From NCBI RefSeq assembly GCF_000243675.2, contig NZ_AHMM02000017.1:496001-560000 (forward strand): a stretch of 64,000 nt of DNA, in the 5' to 3' direction. Shown here piece after piece: positions 10,463-18,579 of the stretch; the stretch's first letter is position 1, and each line of letters opens with the position of its first letter. This DNA comes from Leptospira inadai serovar Lyme str. 10 (GTDB taxonomy: Bacteria > Spirochaetota > Leptospiria > Leptospirales > Leptospiraceae). The translations under genes and the position numbers were made by a program. A model generated the notes under the pieces. It was not told the origin of the DNA. It made no database searches and was given only the letters and a program-made list of their open reading frames with translations.

Positions 10463-11608
10463 TTAAACTACCGCGACCTTCCCTTTTTGCATAGCGTCGC
10501 TATCCTTTCTTCGTTTATCACCATCGGCGGAACCGTAGTATTTTTGTTTCCAATTCTCCAATCTCCAATCCATCATCCTGTACCATAAACTCGGAACTAA
10601 GGCGATCAGAATCATGACCGTATAACCGTACGGAAGTTGGGGACTTTCTTCAAAATGTCTAAGACTTTGGTAACGACGACCCGCGTTTGCATGGTGATCC
10701 GAGTGTCTTTGAAGATGGAATAAAAAGGCGTTCGATACCGCGAAGTTTTGATTCCAGGAATGAATCGGAAGAACCTTTTCGAATTTACCTGGAGATACTT
10801 CCAAGCGTTTCAAACCGTAATGCTCTATGTAATTCACGAGTTCCAAAAGCGAAAAAGCGATCCAGCTTTGAACTAAGAAAAAGACCGGGACCTCCCATTT
10901 TAGATTTCCGGTGATGGCATAAAATACTCCGAGCACGATTCCGATAAACGACACCGGGATTATTATGGAAGTAATCATCTCGTTTTCCAGAGTCCAAACC
11001 GATCGTCCTTTCTTTTCCAACCGTTTCTTTTCAAGGTGCCAAGCGTCCGTTAGACTTCCTTTCAACGTCCTCGGATAGAAGGAATAGAAAGATTCCCCTT
11101 TTTTACTGGTAGCAGGATCTCCATCGGTCGATACGTTGATATGATGTCCTCTATTATGCTCGATAAAGAAATGCATGTAGCAGACGGTCATCAGAATGAA
11201 TTTAGAATACCACTGTTCTATTTTGGTATTTCTATGTCCTAACTCGTGAGCCACCGTTATTCCGATTCCGCCGGTATTGATTCCGATCGCCAAAACAAAA
11301 CCGACCGACTCCAACCAAGTCAACGTATGAGTTTGGACTTCCCACAGCGACCATAGCACTAAAGCGAACAGAATCCAGGCCCACACATACGTCAAAAATC
11401 GAAAATAAAATTCCTGCTGCAATCCGGCGACATCCGCCTCATCCGGGTTAGATGGATCCGAACCCACCAGAACATCCAAGATCGGCAAAATACCGAAAAC
11501 GACTGCGAACGTGAGGAAGTTAAATCCCCCTCCTAAATAATAACCCGCTACTGCCAATACAGGTACGACGAATGCGACCAGGAATGCTAATCTCTTCCAG
11601 TTGCTCAT
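10463..11608 (-). CDS. alkB: AlkB-type alkane 1-monooxygenase (integral-membrane di-iron hydroxylase)
   Basis: A 381-residue membrane protein that would hydroxylate the terminal carbon of medium-chain alkanes using O2 and electrons from rubredoxin. The di-iron histidine boxes are all present: HELGHRN at residues 121-127, EHNRGHH at 150-156, and LQRHSDHHA near residue 310. The region NYIEHYG, the GESFYSFYPRTL segment and the RRYQSLRHFEESPQLPYGY stretch also match Pseudomonas AlkB closely. Several hydrophobic segments flank the boxes. Fatty-acid desaturases share His boxes, but HSDHHA and NYxEHYGL favour AlkB. There is no rubredoxin domain in this protein and no rubredoxin or rubredoxin reductase gene in the window, so the electron donor must be elsewhere. 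The promoter side carries an alternating AT tract at 11688-11709. Confidence 0.92.
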   Translation of the reverse strand: MSNWKRLAFLVAFVVPVLAVAGYYLGGGFNFLTFAVVFGILPILDVLVGSDPSNPDEADVAGLQQEFYFRFLTYVWAWILFALVLWSLWEVQTHTLTWLESVGFVLAIGINTGGIGITVAHELGHRNTKIEQWYSKFILMTVCYMHFFIEHNRGHHINVSTDGDPATSKKGESFYSFYPRTLKGSLTDAWHLEKKRLEKKGRSVWTLENEMITSIIIPVSFIGIVLGVFYAITGNLKWEVPVFFLVQSWIAFSLLELVNYIEHYGLKRLEVSPGKFEKVLPIHSWNQNFAVSNAFLFHLQRHSDHHANAGRRYQSLRHFEESPQLPYGYTVMILIALVPSLWYRMMDWRLENWKQKYYGSADGDKRRKDSDAMQKGKVAVV

Positions 11609-11687
11609 TGCTCTCTCCCCCTTTTTCCGTGATTCGAAACAAATTCCGCCTGCCTGAGCTTCCTTTTTATTTTATTTCGAACGATTG

Positions 11688-11709
11688 ATATATATATATG
11701 TATATATTA
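11688..11709. promoter_or_regulatory. Alternating AT tract upstream of alkB
   Basis: An almost pure (AT)n run interrupted by one G, lying about 80 bp before the alkB start. It is where a promoter or a bent/melting-prone regulatory region would be expected, and simple-sequence length can vary by slippage. No -10/-35 pair can be assigned with confidence, so the regulatory role is inference from position. Confidence 0.3.
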
Positions 11710-11841
11710 AAGCGGGAAAGAGTTCAAGAAAAAAATCTAAGATTGTCCCAATTTTTCATTTTTTTCTAACGATTGTTAGTAATACTCTCGTTCCAGGACC
11801 GAATTTTAAAAAAACTCAGCTATAGTGACAGGTATCTGAGA

Positions 11842-12375
11842 GTGAAAGACAAAGTATTGATAAGCAGGGTTCCGTGCAGAGGACGGAACATTGGTAAGCA
11901 GAAATTCCATGCTCTAAAGAAAAATTCCTGTGTTACACAGGGAGTCTTTCCACTACTTCTGTAACTTTTCCAACCTCGAGCAGCTTCTGTCTAGCGTGAG
12001 CAAAGCGAGCGCATCTGTCTTTCAGAGGACTGAAGACAGAAGACTGAGGACAGAACATTGATAAGCGGAGTTTCCATGCTCTATGGAAAGATTCCTGAGT
12101 TATAGTGGATTTTTCCTCTACTCCGGTAACTTTTCCAACATCTAGCAGCTTCTGTCTAGCGTGAGCGAAGCGAGCGCATCTGTCTTTCAGAGGACTGAAG
12201 ACAGAAGACTGAGGACAGAACATTGATAAGCGGAGTTTCCATGCTCTATGGAAAGATTCCTGAGTTATAGTGGATTTTTCCTCTACTCCGGTAACTTTTC
12301 CAACATCTAGCAGCTTCTGTCTAGCGTGAGCGAAGCGAGCGCATCTGTCCTCTGTCTTCAGTCCTCTGTCTATCC
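11842..12375. repeat. Cluster of about three copies of the ~165-bp inverted-repeat-ended element
   Basis: A truncated left end (about 11842-11878, GTATTGATAAGCAGGGT) is followed by three copies in the same orientation: about 11876-12019, 12020-12184 and 12185-12372. The unit reads ACAGAACATTGATAAGC... through CTAGCAGCTTCTGTCTAGCG and ...GCATCTGTC. Copies two and three are identical over the shared unit with a 165-bp period (CAGAACATTG at 12051 and at 12216), while copy one has diverged (CGGAACATTG at 11884), so a recent tandem duplication occurred. The outer ends, CAGAGGACTGAAGACAGA and TCTGTCTTCAGTCCTCTG, are inverted relative to each other. Open frames through this region are translations of the repeat and not genes. 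The remainder of 11609-12553 holds only AT-rich promoter-like DNA. Confidence 0.9.
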
Positions 12376-12553
12376 TAGAACGTTTAGATTACGCCTAAAG
12401 CGGTATGGGCCAAAGATTTTTTATCTTGTGAAAGTACCCTAGGTAGAAACGATGACCGGAAGGTCTATCACAGACTTTCCGAAACGAAAAGAAACGCAAG
12501 ATCCAAAGCCAAGCTAAAAATCGAAAATAGGTTTCTGGTTATTCGAGGTCTTC

Positions 12554-14242
12554 GTGGATCACAGAGATTTTAATCTTTATTCATCATTAAATAAAATTCC
12601 TTTTTTAAAATCCTATAGTCGTAAGATCATGACGGTCGCCTTGTTAGGCGCGTTAATTCCTCTCGGCTCCCTTCTTTTCTTTATCGGCATTTTTGCAAGG
12701 ATCGATTCCGAAATCGCGACTCCTATCGTTTCCCTCGCACTGCTTTCGACATCGATCGGCGCGTTCATAACAATATTCGGATTACATAAACTTTTAGCGC
12801 CCGTCGTTTATACCTCAAAATCCCTGCATAGATATAAATCGGAAAAGATTCTCCCCGATTTACCGACGGAATTTCGAGACGAAGTCGGAATTCTAATGAG
12901 AGATACCGCGAGTACGGTTAAGAAATTAGACGAACTCGTACATTATTTGGTGAATTACGACGGATTGACCGGTCTTCCCAATAGGACCCATTTCCTAGAA
13001 AGATTTTCCATCGCTCTTAGGGAACTTTCCGAAAAGGATAGTTCCCTAAGCATCCCGATTCTTTCTTTAGAAGTTACCCGAATCAAAGAGATACGATTGA
13101 ATTACGGTTTGCATATGGGAGATTTGTATCTGCGCGGATTAGCTCAAAAGCTGGAAGTCCTACTGGGACAAGAAACGGTTTTGGCTCGCACCGGCGACGG
13201 GGAATTTTCTTTCTTTCCCGTTCTACCGGACTCGAAAGTTTTATCCGATGCCGAAAAATGGGCTAAGAAAATTCAAGACGCGGCTTCCTCTTCGATCCAA
13301 GTCGTCAGCCAAAATATCTCATCCGAAATCAAAGCCGGAATCGCAGTCTATCCTTTCGATGGAAAATCTGCCGATCAACTCCTATTAAAATCGGAAACCG
13401 CATTAAACCAAGCCAAGCAATCCGGCTTCTCAAAAGTGCAGTCCTATTCATCCGAATGGAAAATTCGTATGAAAGAGAAATACTTAATGGAAAAGGACCT
13501 GGCACAATCCATAGCCAAGGAGGAATTGTTTCTAAATTATCAACCGCGTATCGATTTACAAACGGGTAAAACCGTATCTGCGGAAGCTTTGATTCGCTGG
13601 CAACATCCGGACCTCGGAATCGTTTCACCGACCGTTTTTATTCCGATAGCCGAGGAATCGGGTTTTATTATGGAGATCGGCGAATTTGTCCTGGAAAAGG
13701 CGTTGGAGGATTTGGCACAATGGAAAAAAGCGAACCTTTCTCCGATTCGTATTTCGATTAATCTTTCCGCAAAGCAGTTGGAAGATTCTCAGATTCCCAA
13801 AAAAATTCTACGTTCCATCGAAAAGTACGCGATCGAAGTCGGAGATATCGAATTAGAGATTACCGAATCTAGTTTGATAACAAACATGACCTCCGCATTA
13901 GAAATTCTAGCCGAATTACACTCCTGGGGAATCGCCCTCTCTCTCGACGATTTCGGAACCGGTTATTCGAATCTCGCGTATTTAAGCAGGCTTCCGTTGC
14001 GTACCTTAAAAATAGACCAATCCTTCGTGCGTAGAATCTTAGTCGATTCCAATTCCCTTGCAATTTCCCGAACCATTGTCGCATTGGGTAAAAGTTTGGG
14101 ACTCAGAATTACCGCCGAAGGAATCGAAACCGAGAACCAGCTCAGAAAAATCCGCGATCTGGGCTGCGATGAAGTACAGGGCTTTTATTTTAGCCGACCC
14201 ATTTCGTTTCAAGATCTCATCGAATTCACTCATAGAAAATAA
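12554..14242 (+). CDS. Membrane GGDEF-EAL protein, probable c-di-GMP phosphodiesterase
   Basis: A 562-residue signalling protein. Two N-terminal transmembrane segments (about 25-50 and 55-82) are followed by a short HAMP-like linker, a GGDEF domain (about 130-300) and an EAL domain (about 315-562). The diguanylate cyclase motif is degenerate, GDGEF at residues 214-218 after ARTG, so cyclase activity is doubtful. The EAL domain keeps EALIRW (344-349), SINLSAKQL, ELEITES, DDFGTGYS, LKIDQSF, AEGIET and QGFYFSRP, so c-di-GMP hydrolysis to pGpG is expected; the GGDEF domain may bind GTP as an allosteric part. The GTG start is supported by GAGG at 12545-12548. It stands alone, about 180 bp downstream of the repeat cluster. 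Confidence 0.92.
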   Translation: MDHRDFNLYSSLNKIPFLKSYSRKIMTVALLGALIPLGSLLFFIGIFARIDSEIATPIVSLALLSTSIGAFITIFGLHKLLAPVVYTSKSLHRYKSEKILPDLPTEFRDEVGILMRDTASTVKKLDELVHYLVNYDGLTGLPNRTHFLERFSIALRELSEKDSSLSIPILSLEVTRIKEIRLNYGLHMGDLYLRGLAQKLEVLLGQETVLARTGDGEFSFFPVLPDSKVLSDAEKWAKKIQDAASSSIQVVSQNISSEIKAGIAVYPFDGKSADQLLLKSETALNQAKQSGFSKVQSYSSEWKIRMKEKYLMEKDLAQSIAKEELFLNYQPRIDLQTGKTVSAEALIRWQHPDLGIVSPTVFIPIAEESGFIMEIGEFVLEKALEDLAQWKKANLSPIRISINLSAKQLEDSQIPKKILRSIEKYAIEVGDIELEITESSLITNMTSALEILAELHSWGIALSLDDFGTGYSNLAYLSRLPLRTLKIDQSFVRRILVDSNSLAISRTIVALGKSLGLRITAEGIETENQLRKIRDLGCDEVQGFYFSRPISFQDLIEFTHRK

Positions 14243-14436
14243 AGAACACCCGGCCTTTCCCTAGAAAACATTCGAATTACGTTTCGGAATCCTTCGAATT
14301 TCGGGCGGCCAGATTCAAACAACGAAGCGAATGAAAAAATCCGTTCCTAAAAATTTCCGAGCCTCCGTTGGTTCGGTCGGAGAAATCGCTTCAGGTAAAC
14401 TAATTGACGATTTTTTAGTTTACTTATTCTTATGGC

Positions 14437-15957
14437 GTGGAAGAAATCACCGACGTATTAATTAGCGGTTCCGGACCGGCCGGTTTAATGGCCGCTTGCC
14501 AATTAGCCGATCAGGGAATTTCTTTTCGAATCATCGATAAAGGAAAAGCATTTTCAAACCTCTCCCGTGCATTAGCGGTTCAAGCCAGAACGCTCGAAAT
14601 TTTTCAGCAAATGGGAATCGCTGACAAAGCTATCCGCCAAGGGGAAAAGGTTCGTGGAATTCTGCTTTTAACGAAAAACGGTTTAGCAAAGGGTGAATTG
14701 GGGCTTGTCGGAAATTCTATCACCCCGTTTCCGTTTATTCTGATTCTTCCTCAGGACAGAACCGAACGGCTATTAGCAAAAAGATTAAACGAACTTGGCT
14801 CGAACATCGAATGGGAGAGCGAGCTTTTATCCATTAAACAGAATTCAGAGAATATCACCGCCCTCGTTCGGACTTCGAACGGAGATCGTGAAATCAAAGC
14901 TAAATATTTGATCGGGGCCGACGGTGCTCATAGTGCTACGAGGCATGCTTTAGGAATCGATTTCGTAGGAGACGCTTACGAACATACGTTTTACTTAGCG
15001 GATCTTTCCGTCTCTTGGGATCTGCCCAGAGGTTATGCGGTCGTAAGTCCGGGTGCAACCGACTTTAACGGATTTTTTCCGATGCCTGGGGAATCCCATT
15101 ATCGGATATTAGGAATCATTCCCGAGGAACTTCGGGATTCGATGGTGGATTTGAAACTAGTTCAAACGATTCTTAAGGAGAAAGTGCCTATTTCGCTCCA
15201 GGTTTCGGACCCGCGTTGGCTTTCCCAATATAAACTTCACCATCGATGCGCGAAATATCTTAGGAAGGGCCGCGGATTCTTATGCGGGGACGCCGGACAT
15301 ATCCATAGCCCGGCAGGTGGACAGGGAATGAATACCGGCTTGCAAGACGCTCATAATCTGGCCTGGAAACTCTCATTCGTGCTGAAATATAAAGTCTCCG
15401 AAAAAATTCTGGATTCGTACGAGCGAGAAAGACTACCCTTTGCTCGGCGTCTAGTCAAGGGAACGGATGCGATCTTTTCGACGGCTACAGGGAAATCTAT
15501 ATTCGCCAGATTTTTTCGAACTCGACTTTTACCGAGACTGATGCCGATTCTTTTTTCTTTCCAAAAAATCAGATTATTGATCTTTCAAAGTATTTCTCAA
15601 ACTCAAATCTCATATAAAGAAAGTTATCTCTCTCGGATCGTTTTATCTCCGCTTTCCGGAAAGCGATTACCGCATGCGAACTTAACGTCCGGCAATTCGA
15701 TTTTGAATGAGATGGATTCCAAAACGTTTCATCTGATATTTCTAATGCAGAATTCGCCAGAATTCGATTTTTCATCCGGAGAGATTCCCTTGAAAGTTCA
15801 TCATTTCATTCCCGAAATCGAACGGGATTTATGCGAAGCAACGGGAATGAAGAGCGGAATGATATTAGTTCGCCCCGATCAATATGTTTCCTTTTCATCC
15901 GAAACTATTTCGATCGATTTGCTAAATCGATATTTCTCCGCTTTATATGAATCATAA
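14437..15957 (+). CDS. FAD-dependent aromatic-type monooxygenase (PheA/TfdB family)
   Basis: A 506-residue flavoprotein of the FAD_binding_3 family, which hydroxylates aromatic or polycyclic substrates with NAD(P)H and O2. The N-terminal dinucleotide fold is ISGSGPAGLMAACQLA; the second FAD motif is GADGAHSATRHAL; the third is GFLCGDAGHIHSPAGGQGMN followed by a QDAHNLAWKL helix. The C-terminal thioredoxin-like part is weakly conserved. The start is GTG 14437, because the nearby ATG at 14432 is out of frame; no clear ribosome site is visible. Its last 11 bp overlap the TetR gene, whose 3' end in turn overlaps a dihaem cytochrome gene by 4 bp. The three genes form one operon. The natural substrate is unknown. 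Confidence 0.88.
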   Translation: MEEITDVLISGSGPAGLMAACQLADQGISFRIIDKGKAFSNLSRALAVQARTLEIFQQMGIADKAIRQGEKVRGILLLTKNGLAKGELGLVGNSITPFPFILILPQDRTERLLAKRLNELGSNIEWESELLSIKQNSENITALVRTSNGDREIKAKYLIGADGAHSATRHALGIDFVGDAYEHTFYLADLSVSWDLPRGYAVVSPGATDFNGFFPMPGESHYRILGIIPEELRDSMVDLKLVQTILKEKVPISLQVSDPRWLSQYKLHHRCAKYLRKGRGFLCGDAGHIHSPAGGQGMNTGLQDAHNLAWKLSFVLKYKVSEKILDSYERERLPFARRLVKGTDAIFSTATGKSIFARFFRTRLLPRLMPILFSFQKIRLLIFQSISQTQISYKESYLSRIVLSPLSGKRLPHANLTSGNSILNEMDSKTFHLIFLMQNSPEFDFSSGEIPLKVHHFIPEIERDLCEATGMKSGMILVRPDQYVSFSSETISIDLLNRYFSALYES

Positions 15958-16540
15958 GATTGTGGAAAGCAGCTTGGCCTTGTTCTTAGCCCGAGGGTTC
16001 CATAAGGTGAATACCGACGAAATCGCTCAGGCTGCCGGCATCAGTAAACGAACATTGTATCGCTACTTCCCTTCTAAGGACGAATTAGTGACCGCGACGC
16101 TCGAACATTTTAAAATGCAAGTTCGCACAAAATTCGTGCTCGTCCTATCCCAGAAGGAACTCCCTCCCCTCCACCGATTTCGGCAAATTCTCACGCAGGT
16201 CGCCCAGGAACTTTCTAAAGTTTCCCGTAGCTTGATGGTCGATCTCCAGAGAGAAAGGCCGGATATATTCGCGCAGATGGTAGAGTTTCGAACGGCGAAT
16301 ATCAGAAGTCTAATCGGTTTGTTAAAGGAAGCCCGGGAAAAGAAAGAAATTAATCCCGATATAGACGTACCGTTCGCGATCGATATGCTACTTGCTTCGA
16401 TTAACACTTTGTTAATACCGGAATATCTCGTTTCGCATAATTATTCCTTCGAGTTCGGGTTAGAGAAAATTACTCAGATATTTCTAGACGGAATCAAAAT
16501 CGGAGAAAATAAACATCCTTCTAAAAGGAGAAAAATATGA
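15947..16540 (+). CDS. TetR family transcriptional regulator
   Basis: A 197-residue regulator. The N-terminal helix-turn-helix (about residues 14-50, KVNTDEIAQAAGISKRTLYR then YFPSKDELV) is a textbook TetR DNA-binding domain, followed by an alpha-helical ligand/dimer domain. It starts inside the end of the monooxygenase gene (11-bp overlap) and its TGA overlaps the ATG of the cytochrome gene, so it is co-transcribed and probably autoregulates this operon. The inducer is presumably a substrate or product of the monooxygenase; this is inference from linkage. Confidence 0.9.
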   Translation: MNHKIVESSLALFLARGFHKVNTDEIAQAAGISKRTLYRYFPSKDELVTATLEHFKMQVRTKFVLVLSQKELPPLHRFRQILTQVAQELSKVSRSLMVDLQRERPDIFAQMVEFRTANIRSLIGLLKEAREKKEINPDIDVPFAIDMLLASINTLLIPEYLVSHNYSFEFGLEKITQIFLDGIKIGENKHPSKRRKI

Positions 16541-17409
16541 GGAAAATCGGAAAATCAATCGGCTTAATCCTGGCCGGACTATTGTCGATCTTACTAGTCG
16601 CATTCGGAATCGTATATGCAATCAGCTCCGGCCGAATGCAAAAAAGATATTCCCAAGCTACGGGTTCCGAACAACTATCCCTTCCCATCGATCCGGCAAG
16701 CATTGAAGAAGGTAAACGACTCTATATTTCCCGAGGTTGCGTGGATTGCCATGGAGATAATCTGGCAGGTAAAATTTTCGTGGACGATCCGGCGATCGGA
16801 CGATTCGCGGGATCCAATTTGACTCTGGACATGAACGCATTCGGATTCGCTCGCGCGATTCGAAGAGGAATCGGAGCGGATGGTCGATCCTTGATCTTCA
16901 TGCCTGCCACTGATTATCGAGGATTAAGCGACGAAGATACTGCGCGCATCATTTCATTTATCAAAAGTAGACCGAAGGTGGATCAACCTTCCATAGAGCA
17001 AAGCGTTGGACCGATCGGAAGACTTCTTTTCGTCCTCGGAAAACTTCCTTTGTTGGTGAGCGCCGAACAGATCTCCGACCAAAGCGCACCTCCCAAGCGG
17101 ATCCAGCCGGCAATGACGATAGAATTCGGACGTTATATCTCGGATTCATGCACAGGTTGCCACGGATCGGAACTTTTGGGAGGCCCGATCCCAGGCGCCC
17201 CGCCCGAATGGCCGCCGGCTCAGAATATTACCGGCCAAGCATTAAGTAAATGGAATGAACAGCAATTTATTTCGGCGATCAGAACGGGCAAAAGACCGGA
17301 CGGTTCTATCATGAAAGCTCCGATGCCTTGGGAGAACTTTGCGCATATGAGCGATATCGAGCTGAAAGCGCTCTGGCTATACTTAAAAACGACTCCGAAA
17401 AAAGAGTAA
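16537..17409 (+). CDS. Membrane-anchored dihaem c-type cytochrome
   Basis: A 290-residue protein with an N-terminal membrane anchor/signal (about residues 6-28, IGLILAGLLSILLVAFGIVY) and two cytochrome c domains. The haem-binding sites are CVDCH (about residue 68, followed by GDNLAG) and CTGCH (about residue 204, followed by GSELLGG). Candidate distal Met ligands are in the FMPATDYR and MPWENFAHM regions. It would carry electrons on the periplasmic side. A strong ribosome site, AAAGGAG, precedes the ATG, and the start overlaps the TetR stop (ATGA). Such cytochromes often accompany flavin or PQQ dehydrogenases. Here it follows a flavin monooxygenase, which does not need a periplasmic cytochrome, so the partnership is unclear. 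Confidence 0.88.
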   Translation: MRKIGKSIGLILAGLLSILLVAFGIVYAISSGRMQKRYSQATGSEQLSLPIDPASIEEGKRLYISRGCVDCHGDNLAGKIFVDDPAIGRFAGSNLTLDMNAFGFARAIRRGIGADGRSLIFMPATDYRGLSDEDTARIISFIKSRPKVDQPSIEQSVGPIGRLLFVLGKLPLLVSAEQISDQSAPPKRIQPAMTIEFGRYISDSCTGCHGSELLGGPIPGAPPEWPPAQNITGQALSKWNEQQFISAIRTGKRPDGSIMKAPMPWENFAHMSDIELKALWLYLKTTPKKE

Positions 17410-17471
17410 AACCGCGGCACTCTCGGTTTCGAATGAAAGGTATTTTATCTTATCCTAAAGTATCTAAAAAA

Positions 17472-17715
17472 GGGGCGGCTCCCCTGCGGGGTCGGGCTGC
17501 TCCGGGTTCGCGGAGCCCCGCTCATCCGAACGAATATCGTATATTATAAAACGCTCAAACTTCCCGCGTTCGGACTTACGCCCTGCACATCCCTGCCGCT
17601 GGCAGAAGACCGAGTCCGACTAAGCAAATTCCACAATCCGAACGCACAACCCTTACGGGAACTCCTGCATAGAGTACGGAGAGCGGAGCACCGATTTGTG
17701 CAGGGACTTATTCTT
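17472..17715. repeat. GC-rich palindromic intergenic sequence
   Basis: The stretch 17472-17525 consists of nested inverted repeats, including CCCCTGCGGGG and GCTCCGGGTTCGCGGAGC. The following 17560-17715 has longer-range inverted pairs, for example CCCTGCACA near 17581 and TGTGCAGGG near 17697. Base composition is much richer in GC than the AT-rich DNA around it. It looks like REP-type extragenic palindromic DNA and could also act as a terminator for the cytochrome operon. No open frame here looks like a gene. Confidence 0.6.
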
Positions 17716-18181
17716 GGCATTCATTCATTTTACGACCGCAGGCGCGGGAATCTATTGAAAAAGCAAGCGCCGTTCTATCATCTAATTAAGCTCGTCTGCC
17801 GTTAGAAATGATTCTTGTATTTTTTGGGAGCAACTTTTTTGATTTGAACCATTGGAGTTCAGATATATCTAAATGTCCTAATTTAAATTTCATCTATATT
17901 ATATTTAGGGATTTACGTACGAGCAATCTTTAGGGTAAGCTCATCCCTTAAAATTATAGAAATCCCGCTTTAAGCCTCTTAACGGAGGAAACGAAAAAAG
18001 ACCGTTTACTTTGAGGAATCGATCATTCTTATCAAATCCGTTGCGATTTCCGCAAGACGCGGCCAACTTGACAAAAATCCCAAAAGAGCGGTGGGCTTGA
18101 TCATTCCGATCCTCGTTTTTCCTTTTTCGGAATAAACCGAAACCCTGCAAGGAAGCAGCATATTCATCTCCATATCCTCGC
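17716..18181. other. AT-rich non-coding stretch
   Basis: No convincing gene is visible. A minus-strand open frame of 69 codons (17941-18150) has no recognisable family, no good ribosome site and a biased Arg/Asn/Phe composition, and is judged spurious. The DNA is AT-rich and lies between the palindromic block and a possible gene remnant. Confidence 0.4.
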
Positions 18182-18400
18182 TTAATACTTCATTCGACTT
18201 GTGAGTATTGAAAATTTAAAATATTCTACATTCATAATGTTGCTATGCTCCATTTTTTTCATAGCTTCCCGTAGATCATGAATGTTCAAAACTCCATATT
18301 TAATTTTTAGCAAGTTTAGATGGAAGAATTTCAGCCCCGTCTAAAAAGCAATAACTATGATCAGGAACCATTCTGACAAATATCAAATTAATCTGATACA
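18182..18400 (-). pseudogene. Possible frameshifted gene remnant
   Basis: On the minus strand two adjacent frames read like protein. About 18400-18300 gives ...LIFVRMVPDHSYCFLDGAE..LPSKLAKN then a stop, and after a frame change 18297-18182 gives YGVLNIHDLREAMKKMEHS...SRMKY then a stop. The two parts join naturally if one base is restored. I do not recognise the family. No start codon with a ribosome site is visible upstream, so this would be the tail of a decayed gene. The judgement rests on amino-acid texture only and is weak. Confidence 0.3.
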
Positions 18401-18579
18401 CTCATAGGGAATAATACCATTGACCGGTTCGAATTATATGTTAAAAAGAAACAGCCAACGGCCATAAATAACGGAATGTATGATGAATTTTTCTCAATCC
18501 GAGTTAACTTCCGCATTAAGACATTTTTCGAAAAGTATGGCTGAGTAAAAATCACCGAACGCTGAAAAGGAAATACGAC

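Noticed and set aside
11933..12223. Minus-strand 96-codon frame with internal duplicated peptide
   Set aside because: It is a translation of the 165-bp repeat; the duplicated peptide simply reflects the repeat period.
11842..12375. Direct repeats suggestive of a CRISPR array
   Set aside because: The repeated unit is about 165 bp with adjacent identical copies and no short unique spacers. No cas genes are present.
17500..17520. T-arm-like GCTCCGGGTTCGCGGAGC
   Set aside because: It resembles a tRNA T-loop, but no acceptor, D or anticodon arms can be drawn; it is part of a palindromic repeat.
17941..18150. A 69-codon minus-strand ORF
   Set aside because: No ribosome site, no family, unusual composition, in AT-rich intergenic DNA.
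18420..18440. GGTTCGAAT word suggesting a tRNA
   Set aside because: No 5-bp T-stem flanks the loop and no cloverleaf is possible.
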